A stretch of DNA of 58,868 nucleotides from positions 1 to 58,868 of the IMG/VR virus record IMGVR_UViG_3300020438_000040; one strand, given 5' to 3'. This document shows positions 49,467-56,997 of this stretch, piece by piece. Each line of letters begins with the position of its first letter. Within the stretch, counting starts at the first letter, position 1. Source of the stretch: a virus. Position numbers and translations under genes: made by a program. The notes under the pieces were generated by a model. The model was not told the origin of the DNA. It made no database searches and saw only the letters and a program-made list of their open reading frames with translations.

Positions 49467-49495
49467 TTGACTAACACAACCCATCGTGTTATATT
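49467..49495 (+). promoter_or_regulatory. Sigma70-like promoter for the ClpP/amidase unit
   Basis: TTGACT, 17 nt ending in GT, TATATT. A terminator hairpin begins 3 nt after the -10 box, within the predicted start of transcription. Confidence 0.8.
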
Positions 49496-49497
49496 AG

Positions 49498-49525
49498 AAG
49501 GAGAGGTTAACCCTCTCCTTTTTTA
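49498..49525 (+). terminator. Terminator overlapping the promoter start site
   Basis: AAGGAGAGG (49498-49506) pairs with CCTCTCCTT (49512-49520), then a T run. It would end transcripts from upstream, while transcripts starting near 49501 lack part of the 5' arm. Confidence 0.8.
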
Positions 49526-49540
49526 TTTATTGGAGGAAAG

Positions 49541-49921
49541 ATGATAGAAAATATAAGTTGGTTTATTATTGGAATGGTCGTGTCTCAACTATTTAAATAT
49601 GTTATGAGTTTAGGTTTGTCCGTCCGCATTTTAAAACAAACACAAAAGAGTTGCGCTGCTCTCTTTGTACTAAGTGAACAAGGCTTGCAACAAGTTTTAG
49701 AACTTAAATATATTGAAATGAAAGAAGCAAAAAAATCTGAACAGAACATAATCGCCCAGAGACACATCGATCAAGTGAATTTGGATAGCATCAAAGGCTC
49801 AATAATGAGAAACTATGTTAGCACATTTCCGCAATCGTATGCTCATATTATGGACTACACCAGCTGGAAAGAACTGGAGAATTTTGTAATTAAAGAAACC
49901 AATAAAGGAGATGCAGAATGA
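49541..49921 (+). CDS. Membrane-anchored helical protein
   Basis: The 126-residue protein has one N-terminal membrane helix (ISWFIIGMVVSQLFKYVMSL) and a helical body rich in Lys/Glu/Gln. GGAGG precedes ATG. Overlaps the ClpP-like start by 4 nt. Function unknown; could anchor or regulate its neighbours. Confidence 0.68.
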   Translation: MIENISWFIIGMVVSQLFKYVMSLGLSVRILKQTQKSCAALFVLSEQGLQQVLELKYIEMKEAKKSEQNIIAQRHIDQVNLDSIKGSIMRNYVSTFPQSYAHIMDYTSWKELENFVIKETNKGDAE

Positions 49922-50598
49922 ACAAGATAAGTAAAAAAGACAGAAAGAAAAAATCCACCAAAAAGAAAGAGGAAGAGCAAGAAACATCAGAAGAGGTCTC
50001 ACAAGTAGATCAAGTAGATCCAGTGTCTGCCTTGCTAGATCAGTTGAGCGGTGGCGAGTCCGAACCCAACCCAGAAGCAAGAAGTATAATGTTTGTTGGA
50101 GATGTAACTGAAGAAAGAGCGGCAGATTTAATTTCGGCACTACTTGTATTAGCCCAATCAAAGAAGAAGGGGCAAGAGAGAGCAGACGATATTAAATTAT
50201 ATATTTCAACCTACGGAGGCTCTGCTGATGAAATGCTTGGTATATATGATGCTATGGAATATTGTAAACAATTTTGTGATATCCAAACAATTGGTATTGG
50301 AAAAGTTATGTCTGCTGGGACTCTTATATTAGCGGCAGGCACTGATGGTAAAAGAAAACTTGGGAAACACGCTCGTATCATGATTCATTCCGTCAATGGT
50401 GGTTCTGTTGGAGAGCTCCATAGTCTCGAGAACGAAATGGAACAGATGAAAAACCTACAAGATATGTATATACAATGTTTATCTAATGAAACAAAAATGA
50501 CGAAAAGACAGATTCAAAAACTAATTAATAGAAAGGTAAATGTTTACCTATCAGCAGAAGAGGCAATCGAAAAAGGACTTGCCGACGAGGTATTATAG
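49918..50598 (+). CDS. clpP: ClpP-like serine protease with altered catalytic residue
   Basis: The 226-residue protein has a charged N-terminal extension of about 50 residues, then a ClpP core: DIKLYISTYGGSADEMLGIYDAM, the nucleophile in KVMSAGTLILAAG (Ser132) and RIMIHSVNGG (His157). The position of the catalytic Asp (in the RDRF/RDRY block of E. coli and human ClpP) reads KVNVYLSAEEAIEKGLADEV, giving Asn208. Such an enzyme could be inactive, weak, or use another residue. Possible roles are degradation with host ClpA/X, or a phage structural protease. It is coupled to the upstream gene, and its stop overlaps the amidase GTG. Confidence 0.88.
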   Translation: MNKISKKDRKKKSTKKKEEEQETSEEVSQVDQVDPVSALLDQLSGGESEPNPEARSIMFVGDVTEERAADLISALLVLAQSKKKGQERADDIKLYISTYGGSADEMLGIYDAMEYCKQFCDIQTIGIGKVMSAGTLILAAGTDGKRKLGKHARIMIHSVNGGSVGELHSLENEMEQMKNLQDMYIQCLSNETKMTKRQIQKLINRKVNVYLSAEEAIEKGLADEVL

Positions 50599-51497
50599 TG
50601 AGTATTGATGATAAAATATTCTACAACGAAGGCTCCGCAGCTAAGTTGGGCTGGACACCCGACTGGTTTGGATGTACCAAGCACGGAGAAAAATTAGTGG
50701 CCGCAATCGAGAAATTCCAAAAGGAATGTAAGGTTACCGCAGACGGCCTATGTGGTCCAACAACATATCGCAGGATATACAACGAACGTTTAGCTAACCT
50801 TGACGACTATGCTCCTCGAGGACACAAAAACAACACTGAGTCTTTCATTATATATAATTCAGATTATATCCCTATTGATTGGCCAAAGGTAAAATTGTTC
50901 TTTGAAGGAGACGGACTTCGCTTACGCAAAGGCTTTAAGAAAATGAAGCACAAGCGTGATCCAAAGTTCTTTGTTTGTCATTGGGACGTATGTTTATCTT
51001 CAGAGAGTTGCCACCGTGTGCTCGAGAAGAGAGGGATATCTGTTCACTTCGCCATCGACAATGACGGGACTATCTATCAATTTATGGATATGAACGATGT
51101 TGCTTGGCATGCCGGAGGAAAGACTTGGAATGATCGTTCCGTTGGCGTTGAGATTGCAAATGCATATTATCCAAAGTATCAATCGTGGTATGAGAAGAGG
51201 GACTTCGGTCCTCGACCGATTATCACAGATGCAACGGTTCACGGCAAAACTTTACCACCGCACACAGGCTTCTATCCAGTTCAGATTGAAGCATTAAAAG
51301 CTCTCATGAAAGCCGTTCATAAATGCACGGGGATACCCCTTCAAGCACCTCTAGATCGTTCTGGGGGCACTAACACTAAAGTGAGTAAGAAGTGCGCTGA
51401 GGGACGCTTTGAAGGCTTTATAAGCCATTATCATTTGACCAAGCGGAAGATCGATTGCGCGGGTTTGGATATAAAAAAATTATTAGAGGATTTATAG
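50598..51497 (+). CDS. N-acetylmuramoyl-L-alanine amidase (endolysin) with N-terminal peptidoglycan-binding domain
   Basis: The 299-residue enzyme starts at GTG 50598, sharing a base with the clpP stop. Residues 20-60 resemble a PG_binding_1 domain (AIEKFQKECKVTADGLCGPTTYRRIY). The amidase_2 domain has FFVCHWDVC (first zinc His), HFAIDNDGTIYQFMDMNDVAWHAGG (second His region) and a C-terminal SHYHLT. It cuts the bond between MurNAc and the stem peptide, so it is the likely endolysin. No signal peptide, so a holin-type helper would be required (38274 or 54669). Confidence 0.9.
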   Translation: MSIDDKIFYNEGSAAKLGWTPDWFGCTKHGEKLVAAIEKFQKECKVTADGLCGPTTYRRIYNERLANLDDYAPRGHKNNTESFIIYNSDYIPIDWPKVKLFFEGDGLRLRKGFKKMKHKRDPKFFVCHWDVCLSSESCHRVLEKRGISVHFAIDNDGTIYQFMDMNDVAWHAGGKTWNDRSVGVEIANAYYPKYQSWYEKRDFGPRPIITDATVHGKTLPPHTGFYPVQIEALKALMKAVHKCTGIPLQAPLDRSGGTNTKVSKKCAEGRFEGFISHYHLTKRKIDCAGLDIKKLLEDL

Positions 51498-51498
51498 G

Positions 51499-53010
51499 AT
51501 GAGTAAAGATCTCGATGAGCTAATTAAAAAGATTTTATTAGAGAGAGAGTTTCCCTTTTCACAAGAAGACTTTCAAAACCCAACGTTGTTCAATAAAGTC
51601 GCAACCATAAAAGATCCGCAAGATGAATTTAATGAGAAGGATCTCGACTTTGACGAGGCATCGAGAGGAAAAGCTGCCTTAACTCCTAAAAACATAGACA
51701 TCGTTAAAGCACTAGCATACACTTCTGAATTCCAAGATTCACAAAAGTCTCGAGAATACTTGCAAAAGATAAAAGGCAACTCAACTTCTCCGTTTAAAAA
51801 ATTCATAGACGATCTTATCGATAGACCTACTTTGGCCAATGAGCCAACTGGAAATTTGTTGGACTTTTATGCTGCTGTTGAGACTGACCCTGCTGTTCCT
51901 TCACTGGATGTTCCCCAAAAGGCAACTGAGAGGTCTAAATTTGAAAAAATGAACATAAAGTCCTTATTGCCGGCAGAGACCCTTTCGGTTTTTAATAAAT
52001 TCTTTGAAGGAACCAAGAGTTCCCAAGGGCGCATTGAAAAACTAATTGAGTACTCTGATGCGTTCGAAGGCGCCTATAGCAATGATGCGGCATCAATTAA
52101 ACTGCTACAGGCACAAGACCCATCAGACGTCTTGGCTGCTTCAATGGTCTTAAAATACGCTTCGATGTGTATAAAAGAAATTAATTCTATGGAAGCCGGG
52201 AAATTTTTTGAGACATTTACTGCACTTTTAATGGGAGGTGTCGTCGTAGGATCGGGCGGTGGAGCAGAAGATGTATTGACGGGTGAAAACCTCAATGTCT
52301 ACACGAGTCAAAAACTATACAAGGACTTGACTGGAGTAAGCCAAGCAGAAGGTTCTCGAGATGAAAAAGGATCAGGTATTTATGGAGCTACAGATAAACG
52401 GATTGTGTATTACCTTATAGGTATTAAAAAGGATACTGAAGATGTGGCTACTTCCAAAAATACTGATATAGCTGCCGTGGACATTTATCTGTGCGGAATC
52501 ACAAGAAAAGGGGCTCTTGAGAGCGCTCAGTATTTTCTCCGTAGTACCGAAGGAACGGCTCTAACGAAAATACAAGTTACAAACGAGAAGAACCCAAGAG
52601 TCCTTCTTGGCGAGGCTATAGACAAATATAAAGAAGAGTGTTACTTGGGGAAGTTAGCGATCGCCGCACCAGATAATCCAGAGGCATTTAGATCTGTGGA
52701 TGTTCTCTTGAACGAAGTCTTCAAGAATATAAATTCCACAGCGATAAAAGCATTTAGTCAAGCTACAAAAAACATAAACAAAGTGCAAAACAGCACAACG
52801 AAGTATGCCACCACATCCAAAGGAATAAAGGTTTCAGAACAAATGAAAGAGGCCGGACAAATTATAACAGGGTACCAAGAGCTAAGACAAAACTTAAAAG
52901 ATGTTATTAGCGGCTTTACTTTAGGCTCTGCAAAAGGAACAGCCAAGAGTAAATCTGCAGAGCTTGACTCTCTTATCGAATCAATAATCAATAAAAAGTT
53001 ACTCAAATAA
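51499..53010 (+). CDS. Unknown protein with matching N- and C-terminal amphipathic segments
   Basis: The 503-residue protein starts SKDLDELIKKILLEREF and ends SAELDSLIESIINKKLLK, the same kind of helix at both ends. The middle has GGVVVGSGGGAEDVL (near residue 248) and an alternating strand-helix pattern without known motif. It follows the amidase by one base. It may be a packaged or structural protein; the leader is shared with several other genes here. Confidence 0.62.
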   Translation: MSKDLDELIKKILLEREFPFSQEDFQNPTLFNKVATIKDPQDEFNEKDLDFDEASRGKAALTPKNIDIVKALAYTSEFQDSQKSREYLQKIKGNSTSPFKKFIDDLIDRPTLANEPTGNLLDFYAAVETDPAVPSLDVPQKATERSKFEKMNIKSLLPAETLSVFNKFFEGTKSSQGRIEKLIEYSDAFEGAYSNDAASIKLLQAQDPSDVLAASMVLKYASMCIKEINSMEAGKFFETFTALLMGGVVVGSGGGAEDVLTGENLNVYTSQKLYKDLTGVSQAEGSRDEKGSGIYGATDKRIVYYLIGIKKDTEDVATSKNTDIAAVDIYLCGITRKGALESAQYFLRSTEGTALTKIQVTNEKNPRVLLGEAIDKYKEECYLGKLAIAAPDNPEAFRSVDVLLNEVFKNINSTAIKAFSQATKNINKVQNSTTKYATTSKGIKVSEQMKEAGQIITGYQELRQNLKDVISGFTLGSAKGTAKSKSAELDSLIESIINKKLLK

Positions 53011-53011
53011 C

Positions 53012-53040
53012 TTGACAAACCTTTTACAAGAGGTTATATT
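53012..53040 (+). promoter_or_regulatory. Sigma70-like promoter for groEL
   Basis: TTGACA, 17 nt ending in GT, TATATT. Confidence 0.88.
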
Positions 53041-53066
53041 ATATATATAAATTCATTGGAGGAATA

Positions 53067-54635
53067 ATGAAGCATTATAATCAAGGGTCTCCCCTCAACC
53101 AAAAGATAATCGAGGGAGTTGATATCCTTGCTGATAATGTCGCAACGACGCTCGGTCCTCGAGGTCGCAATGTGGCGCTGTATCACAAAGAACAGAACGT
53201 GCCTGTGATCACCAAAGATGGTGTTACCGTTGCTAAGTTCATTACGCTGGAAGATCCATTCCAAAATCTTGGAGCACAAGTTATCAAACAAGCTGCTGAG
53301 CAATCTGTTGCTAATGCTGGTGATGGTACAACAACCGCCACGGTATTAGCACGTGCAATACTCAAAGGATCACAACGATACCTTACAGCAGGTGTAAGCC
53401 CTGTAGAATTGAAGAGGGGCATCGACAAAGCAGTGGTTGCTGTTACGGAACGACTTGCTGAAATGTCTCGACCCATTCAAACAGAAGAAGATATACGACA
53501 TATCGCAACGATCTCGGCGAACAATGACTTGGCCATTGGTACGCTCATATCGACAGCCGTTGATAAAGCAGGCAAGGATGGCTCTGTGCTCGTTGAAGAA
53601 GCCCGAAGCCAAACTACATCACTTGATCTCATAGAAGGCTTCAGGTTCGATTCTGGGTACGTTAGTAACACCTTTATCAACAATGAAAGAACAGGAACAG
53701 TTGATTATGACAACCCTCTAGTTCTTGTTACTGATGAAAAGATTGAGCATATCGATCAGGTAATGAAGGTTCTTGAAATTGCAGCAAGAGACAATCGACC
53801 CTTGCTTCTTATTGCTAATGATATTGAAGGCCAAGCTCTTGCTGCTTTGATTGCAAACGCAGTTCGTGGTACAATGAAGGTTTGCGCAGTCAAGGCACCG
53901 AAGTACGGAGAAGAAAGAAGAAATATCATGAAAGATCTTTGTTCCTCTGTTGGTGCTAGGTTCATCACTAGAGAGAATGGCCTTGTCCTTAAAGAAATCA
54001 GTCTTACGGATTTTGGTCAATGCAAGAAAATTAACATCACCAAAGGGTGGACCACAATTGTTGGAGGGCAAGGTAATGGAGAAGAGATTGAAACTAGAAT
54101 CACCGCTATTAAGAACGAGATACAGCAGACTGAAAGTCTTCCAGAGTGTGAGAGATTGCAAGAGCGAATTACCAGACTGGCTTCTGGGGTTGCAGTCATT
54201 AAGGTTGGTGCCGCTACTGAAATCGAAATGATGGAAAAGAAACACCGTATTGATGACGCACTGGAAGCAGTACGCTCAGCCCAAGAAGAAGGTATCATTC
54301 CCGGCGGTGGAATTGCCCTTATAAGAGCTACCAATAATTTGACTATAGAAACAGACAACGATGAACAAGCAATGGGCGCAGCAGTAGTCCTGCAGGCCTG
54401 TGAAGCACCTCTTAGGCAGATGGCTATTAACGCTGGTGAATCACCGGACATTATTGTAACGAATGTTAAGTTGGAGTCCAACGATACTGGGTATGATTTT
54501 TTAAACAGAACCATGGTTAGCACATATGAAAAAGGAATTATTGATCCTTGCAAGGTAACAAAGTGTGCCCTGCAGAATGCTGCGAGTGCAGCAGGGACTT
54601 TATTAACAACATCCCATGCAATTGTTGATTGTTAA
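53067..54635 (+). CDS. groEL: Chaperonin GroEL
   Basis: The 522-residue protein has the GroEL blocks: TLGPRGRNVALY, ITKDGVTVAKFITLEDPFQNLGAQVI, AGDGTTTATVLARAI (ATP site), GFRFDSGYVSNTF, and GGGIALIRA. The GGM-rich C-terminal tail of bacterial GroEL is absent, so it ends in SHAIVDC. It would form the folding cage with the GroES-like protein at 23135. Some large phages encode GroEL; a matching pair in one genome is less usual. GGAGG is 4 nt before the ATG. Confidence 0.95.
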   Translation: MKHYNQGSPLNQKIIEGVDILADNVATTLGPRGRNVALYHKEQNVPVITKDGVTVAKFITLEDPFQNLGAQVIKQAAEQSVANAGDGTTTATVLARAILKGSQRYLTAGVSPVELKRGIDKAVVAVTERLAEMSRPIQTEEDIRHIATISANNDLAIGTLISTAVDKAGKDGSVLVEEARSQTTSLDLIEGFRFDSGYVSNTFINNERTGTVDYDNPLVLVTDEKIEHIDQVMKVLEIAARDNRPLLLIANDIEGQALAALIANAVRGTMKVCAVKAPKYGEERRNIMKDLCSSVGARFITRENGLVLKEISLTDFGQCKKINITKGWTTIVGGQGNGEEIETRITAIKNEIQQTESLPECERLQERITRLASGVAVIKVGAATEIEMMEKKHRIDDALEAVRSAQEEGIIPGGGIALIRATNNLTIETDNDEQAMGAAVVLQACEAPLRQMAINAGESPDIIVTNVKLESNDTGYDFLNRTMVSTYEKGIIDPCKVTKCALQNAASAAGTLLTTSHAIVDC

Positions 54636-54636
54636 T

Positions 54637-54644
54637 ACTATTTA
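54637..54644 (+). promoter_or_regulatory. Candidate late promoter motif ACTATTTA
   Basis: TAATACTATTTAGTAG is 24 nt before the ATG at 54669; the same core precedes the genes at 38274 and 32724. Confidence 0.45.
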
Positions 54645-54668
54645 GTAGGTAGTAAGAGGTTATGTAAT

Positions 54669-54929
54669 ATGAGCAACGACGAGATTCAAGATCTTAAGGA
54701 TGCTATTGTGGATCTATCACATCAGATACAACGTATGGCTGACAAGCAAGACGAAATGCTAGATGATGTAAGAAAGATCAAAGAAGCAATATATAATCCA
54801 GATCAGGGTCTCTATGCTCGTGTTCGTGATCTAGAGCAATGGCAAGCCGGTATTTCTAAATTTGTATGGTCATTTGGTCTTGCAATCATCGGGCTGATAA
54901 TTCAAGCCATTTACACAAACATATTTTAA
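54669..54929 (+). CDS. XhlA-like small coiled-coil membrane protein
   Basis: Eighty-six residues: a charged coiled coil (residues 3-45) with LEQWQAGISKF, then a C-terminal membrane helix (FVWSFGLAIIGLIIQAIYTNIF). This layout matches XhlA-type lysis-helper proteins. It has a candidate late promoter, which supports lysis or virion timing. A holin-like N-terminal-helix protein is at 38274. Confidence 0.58.
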   Translation: MSNDEIQDLKDAIVDLSHQIQRMADKQDEMLDDVRKIKEAIYNPDQGLYARVRDLEQWQAGISKFVWSFGLAIIGLIIQAIYTNIF

Positions 54930-54943
54930 TACTTGGAGGTATT

Positions 54944-55273
54944 ATGAGAGTAAGAATATCATACGGCATGGAGATTGAGGATGTACCCTCGAGAGCCAGC
55001 GAACTTTTATGCGATACCGTAGACAGACTAGAGGAGACATTATCTACTCTTAAAAGGTGTCGTGACGGCGTTGAGGATTGTGATACAGATTTTAAACATA
55101 TCACTAGCTCTTTAGACAGAGCAAGGCAGTCCCTAGGTGGCGTGGACCAATCAATTCAAGATGTAGAGTACATTCTTGAAGGTCTTAATAATTATTATAA
55201 CGGAGAGCAAGAAAATGTACCAGATCGGAGACCTACTATGGATACCAGCAGGAACACTACTGAAGAGACCTAG
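54944..55273 (+). CDS. Small helical protein
   Basis: From ATG 54944 (GGAGG upstream) 109 residues with a long helix pattern (LLCDTVDRLEETLSTLKRC...). The in-frame start at 54866 lies in the previous gene. The end is Thr/Arg-rich. It overlaps the next gene. Function unknown. Confidence 0.65.
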   Translation: MRVRISYGMEIEDVPSRASELLCDTVDRLEETLSTLKRCRDGVEDCDTDFKHITSSLDRARQSLGGVDQSIQDVEYILEGLNNYYNGEQENVPDRRPTMDTSRNTTEET

Positions 55274-55445
55274 GGTTCTAGGTCGTGACGACCTGTTTTC
55301 TAACTTCCACCAAACCAAAGAACCAGAAGTTGCCTTGTTTGTAGGCTATGAGTCACATGATTCTTGCAATATTTTGCTTGACGGTAGAAACTGGTCTGTT
55401 GAAACTAGAAGCGTAAAACATAACATTCAGGGGATAACATGTTAA
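55215..55445 (+). CDS. Small SH3-like protein
   Basis: Seventy-six residues from ATG 55215: YQIGDLLWIPAGTLLKRP...PEVALFVGYESHDSCNILLDGRNWSVETRSV, the barrel pattern. It starts inside 54944's frame. Function unknown. Confidence 0.6.
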   Translation: MYQIGDLLWIPAGTLLKRPRVLGRDDLFSNFHQTKEPEVALFVGYESHDSCNILLDGRNWSVETRSVKHNIQGITC

Positions 55446-55708
55446 TCAGTCTCGTTGAAATTTACAAAACAGGTATGAATAGTCAAACAAGAAAGGTTTA
55501 CATCAACCCTCAAAGTATAATATATATCAGAGAGGATGTTCAAAAGACAACACTTGAAGAAGCAAAATTTTTAGGTTTTTCAGAATTTTCTAGATTTAGT
55601 ACAATATTAATAAACGAGGGAGGAAGCAGTAAATCAATAGTTGTTGCACACTCCCCACAAGAAATTCATGAAAAAATTAATTCTTCTAGAACACTGCTCA
55701 AAGGCTAA
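55439..55708 (+). CDS. Small FlbD-like protein
   Basis: Eighty-nine residues: KVYINPQSIIYIREDV...STILINEGGSSKSIVVAHSPQEI, matching the NP..I..I and closing strand pattern of the gene at 47530. Starts inside the upstream gene's end. Function unknown. Confidence 0.6.
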   Translation: MLISLVEIYKTGMNSQTRKVYINPQSIIYIREDVQKTTLEEAKFLGFSEFSRFSTILINEGGSSKSIVVAHSPQEIHEKINSSRTLLKG

Positions 55709-55710
55709 CA

Positions 55711-56007
55711 ATGAAATATTTTATTATAATTTGTAAATCAGAATGTTATTACAGTATTATGGCTAAGGCCGAGTTAATTACAGAAGAATTTGATTTTCAA
55801 TACATTTGTATGGATCATTCACCTGAGTTATTAAATTACTTCAAATCTAATTATTCATGGCGGACTGTTCCCATAATATCTCTCAAGGATACTAGTGATC
55901 CTGATTATGAGGAGTTCATAGGAGGATACTCAGATCTTATCAAGTGGCTCGAGCAAGAAGAAAATCAAAGAAAAATTCGACCTGCTGGTGGAGCGTGTAG
56001 AATATGA
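55711..56007 (+). CDS. Glutaredoxin-like protein
   Basis: The 98-residue protein follows the glutaredoxin fold: FIIICKSECYYSIMAKAELI at the active-site place (with a single Cys, no CPYC), then WRTVPIISL (cis-Pro, near residue 50), and EFIGGYSDLIKWLE (GGxxDL). It may be a monothiol variant. Related reductases supply electrons to ribonucleotide reductase. The end overlaps the next gene by 20 nt. Confidence 0.75.
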   Translation: MKYFIIICKSECYYSIMAKAELITEEFDFQYICMDHSPELLNYFKSNYSWRTVPIISLKDTSDPDYEEFIGGYSDLIKWLEQEENQRKIRPAGGACRI

Positions 56008-56341
56008 CTTTGAAGTTAGTGTTGAATTCACCAATGGTTCGAATTCTTTTTGGATCCCGACACCAAAAGACGAAATCAGCGACCTAGATTGTTATGGAAT
56101 AATAGATATAGGAGATGACCAGCCTGAATTTGAAAAACTTGTTTCTTTAATTCATGAAATAGGACACGTCTTGTTTCAGGTTAACAATAAACTAACAGAA
56201 GACCGTTGGCATAATTTGTTTGAGGAATCGCTCGCTTGGTACCTAGGGTACGATTATGCCTTAAGAAACGGAGTTGAGATAGAACTGAGCGAATACGCAT
56301 TACGCGTGGAAAAGGCCTTGAAACTATACTCCGGGAGGTAA
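55988..56341 (+). CDS. Small zinc metallopeptidase-like protein (HExxH)
   Basis: From GTG 55988, 117 residues with LVSLIHEIGHVLF (HEIGH, near residues 57-61) and a downstream Glu in FEESLAWYLGYDYA that could be the third zinc ligand, as in gluzincin-type proteases. Size suggests a minimal domain. It could cleave a host or phage protein. Coupled to the glutaredoxin-like gene. Confidence 0.68.
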   Translation: MERVEYDFEVSVEFTNGSNSFWIPTPKDEISDLDCYGIIDIGDDQPEFEKLVSLIHEIGHVLFQVNNKLTEDRWHNLFEESLAWYLGYDYALRNGVEIELSEYALRVEKALKLYSGR

Positions 56342-56343
56342 AG

Positions 56344-56997
56344 TTGTATAGCACACCATTGAGATCGAGAATAGATAAAAACAGAGTTAGTTACTTACTG
56401 TCTCTTTTGATAAACCCAAGCAAAAAGATTAAATTTGCTTATTGCACAGACTTGATTGTTGAGAATTCCTTATATGATGAGAGGAATGAACATTATTATT
56501 ATGATGATTTGATTCAAGAATTTTGGCTTAACTATAATACGAACAGGAAGCGCCTGTACCATACAGTACTACAGCAACTAAAACTAAACAGAGAGACCAT
56601 TAACAGCGTTAAGCAGGCCTTGTTTGAGTTAATGCCTATGAATCGTTCATCAATAGTGTTTATATCAAATAATCTATCAGCAAACCATTGTCATAACGAT
56701 GAGGTGATGAGTGATCCTAGGGATATTGATAGCATCAGAGACCTATTCATGAAGACAAATAAAGTATCTAACCTTGAGCACATATCAAGCTTTAAACCAT
56801 CAGAAGGTTGTACGGTTTTAGAGTGTACAAAATATAACTCTAATTTACAGCAACTCTATCATTATTTTTCTAAAGTAATAGATGAATGCGAAAGTATATA
56901 TGTGATCACAGATCACTCTGGGTTTATGAGTAGGTTTACAAATCATATTCACATTAATGATGAATACTATTTATGTTACAACAAGGAGACATCATGA
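56344..56997 (+). CDS. Unknown protein
   Basis: Starts at TTG 56344 with GGGAGG upstream; 217 residues. Tyr/Asn-rich with the segment LYDERNEHYYYDDLIQEFWLNYN and acidic blocks. No motif recognised. The end contains the candidate promoter of the next gene and overlaps it by 4 nt. Confidence 0.62.
   Translation: MYSTPLRSRIDKNRVSYLLSLLINPSKKIKFAYCTDLIVENSLYDERNEHYYYDDLIQEFWLNYNTNRKRLYHTVLQQLKLNRETINSVKQALFELMPMNRSSIVFISNNLSANHCHNDEVMSDPRDIDSIRDLFMKTNKVSNLEHISSFKPSEGCTVLECTKYNSNLQQLYHYFSKVIDECESIYVITDHSGFMSRFTNHIHINDEYYLCYNKETS
56966..56973 (+). promoter_or_regulatory. Candidate late promoter motif ACTATTTA inside coding sequence
   Basis: ATACTATTTATG is 20 nt before the cupin ATG and inside the end of the previous gene. 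Confidence 0.35.

Noticed and set aside
48878-49495. Integrase or attachment site near the tRNA or promoter-terminator region
   Set aside because: No integrase gene, no direct repeat of the tRNA 3' end was seen; the phage appears strictly lytic in this window.
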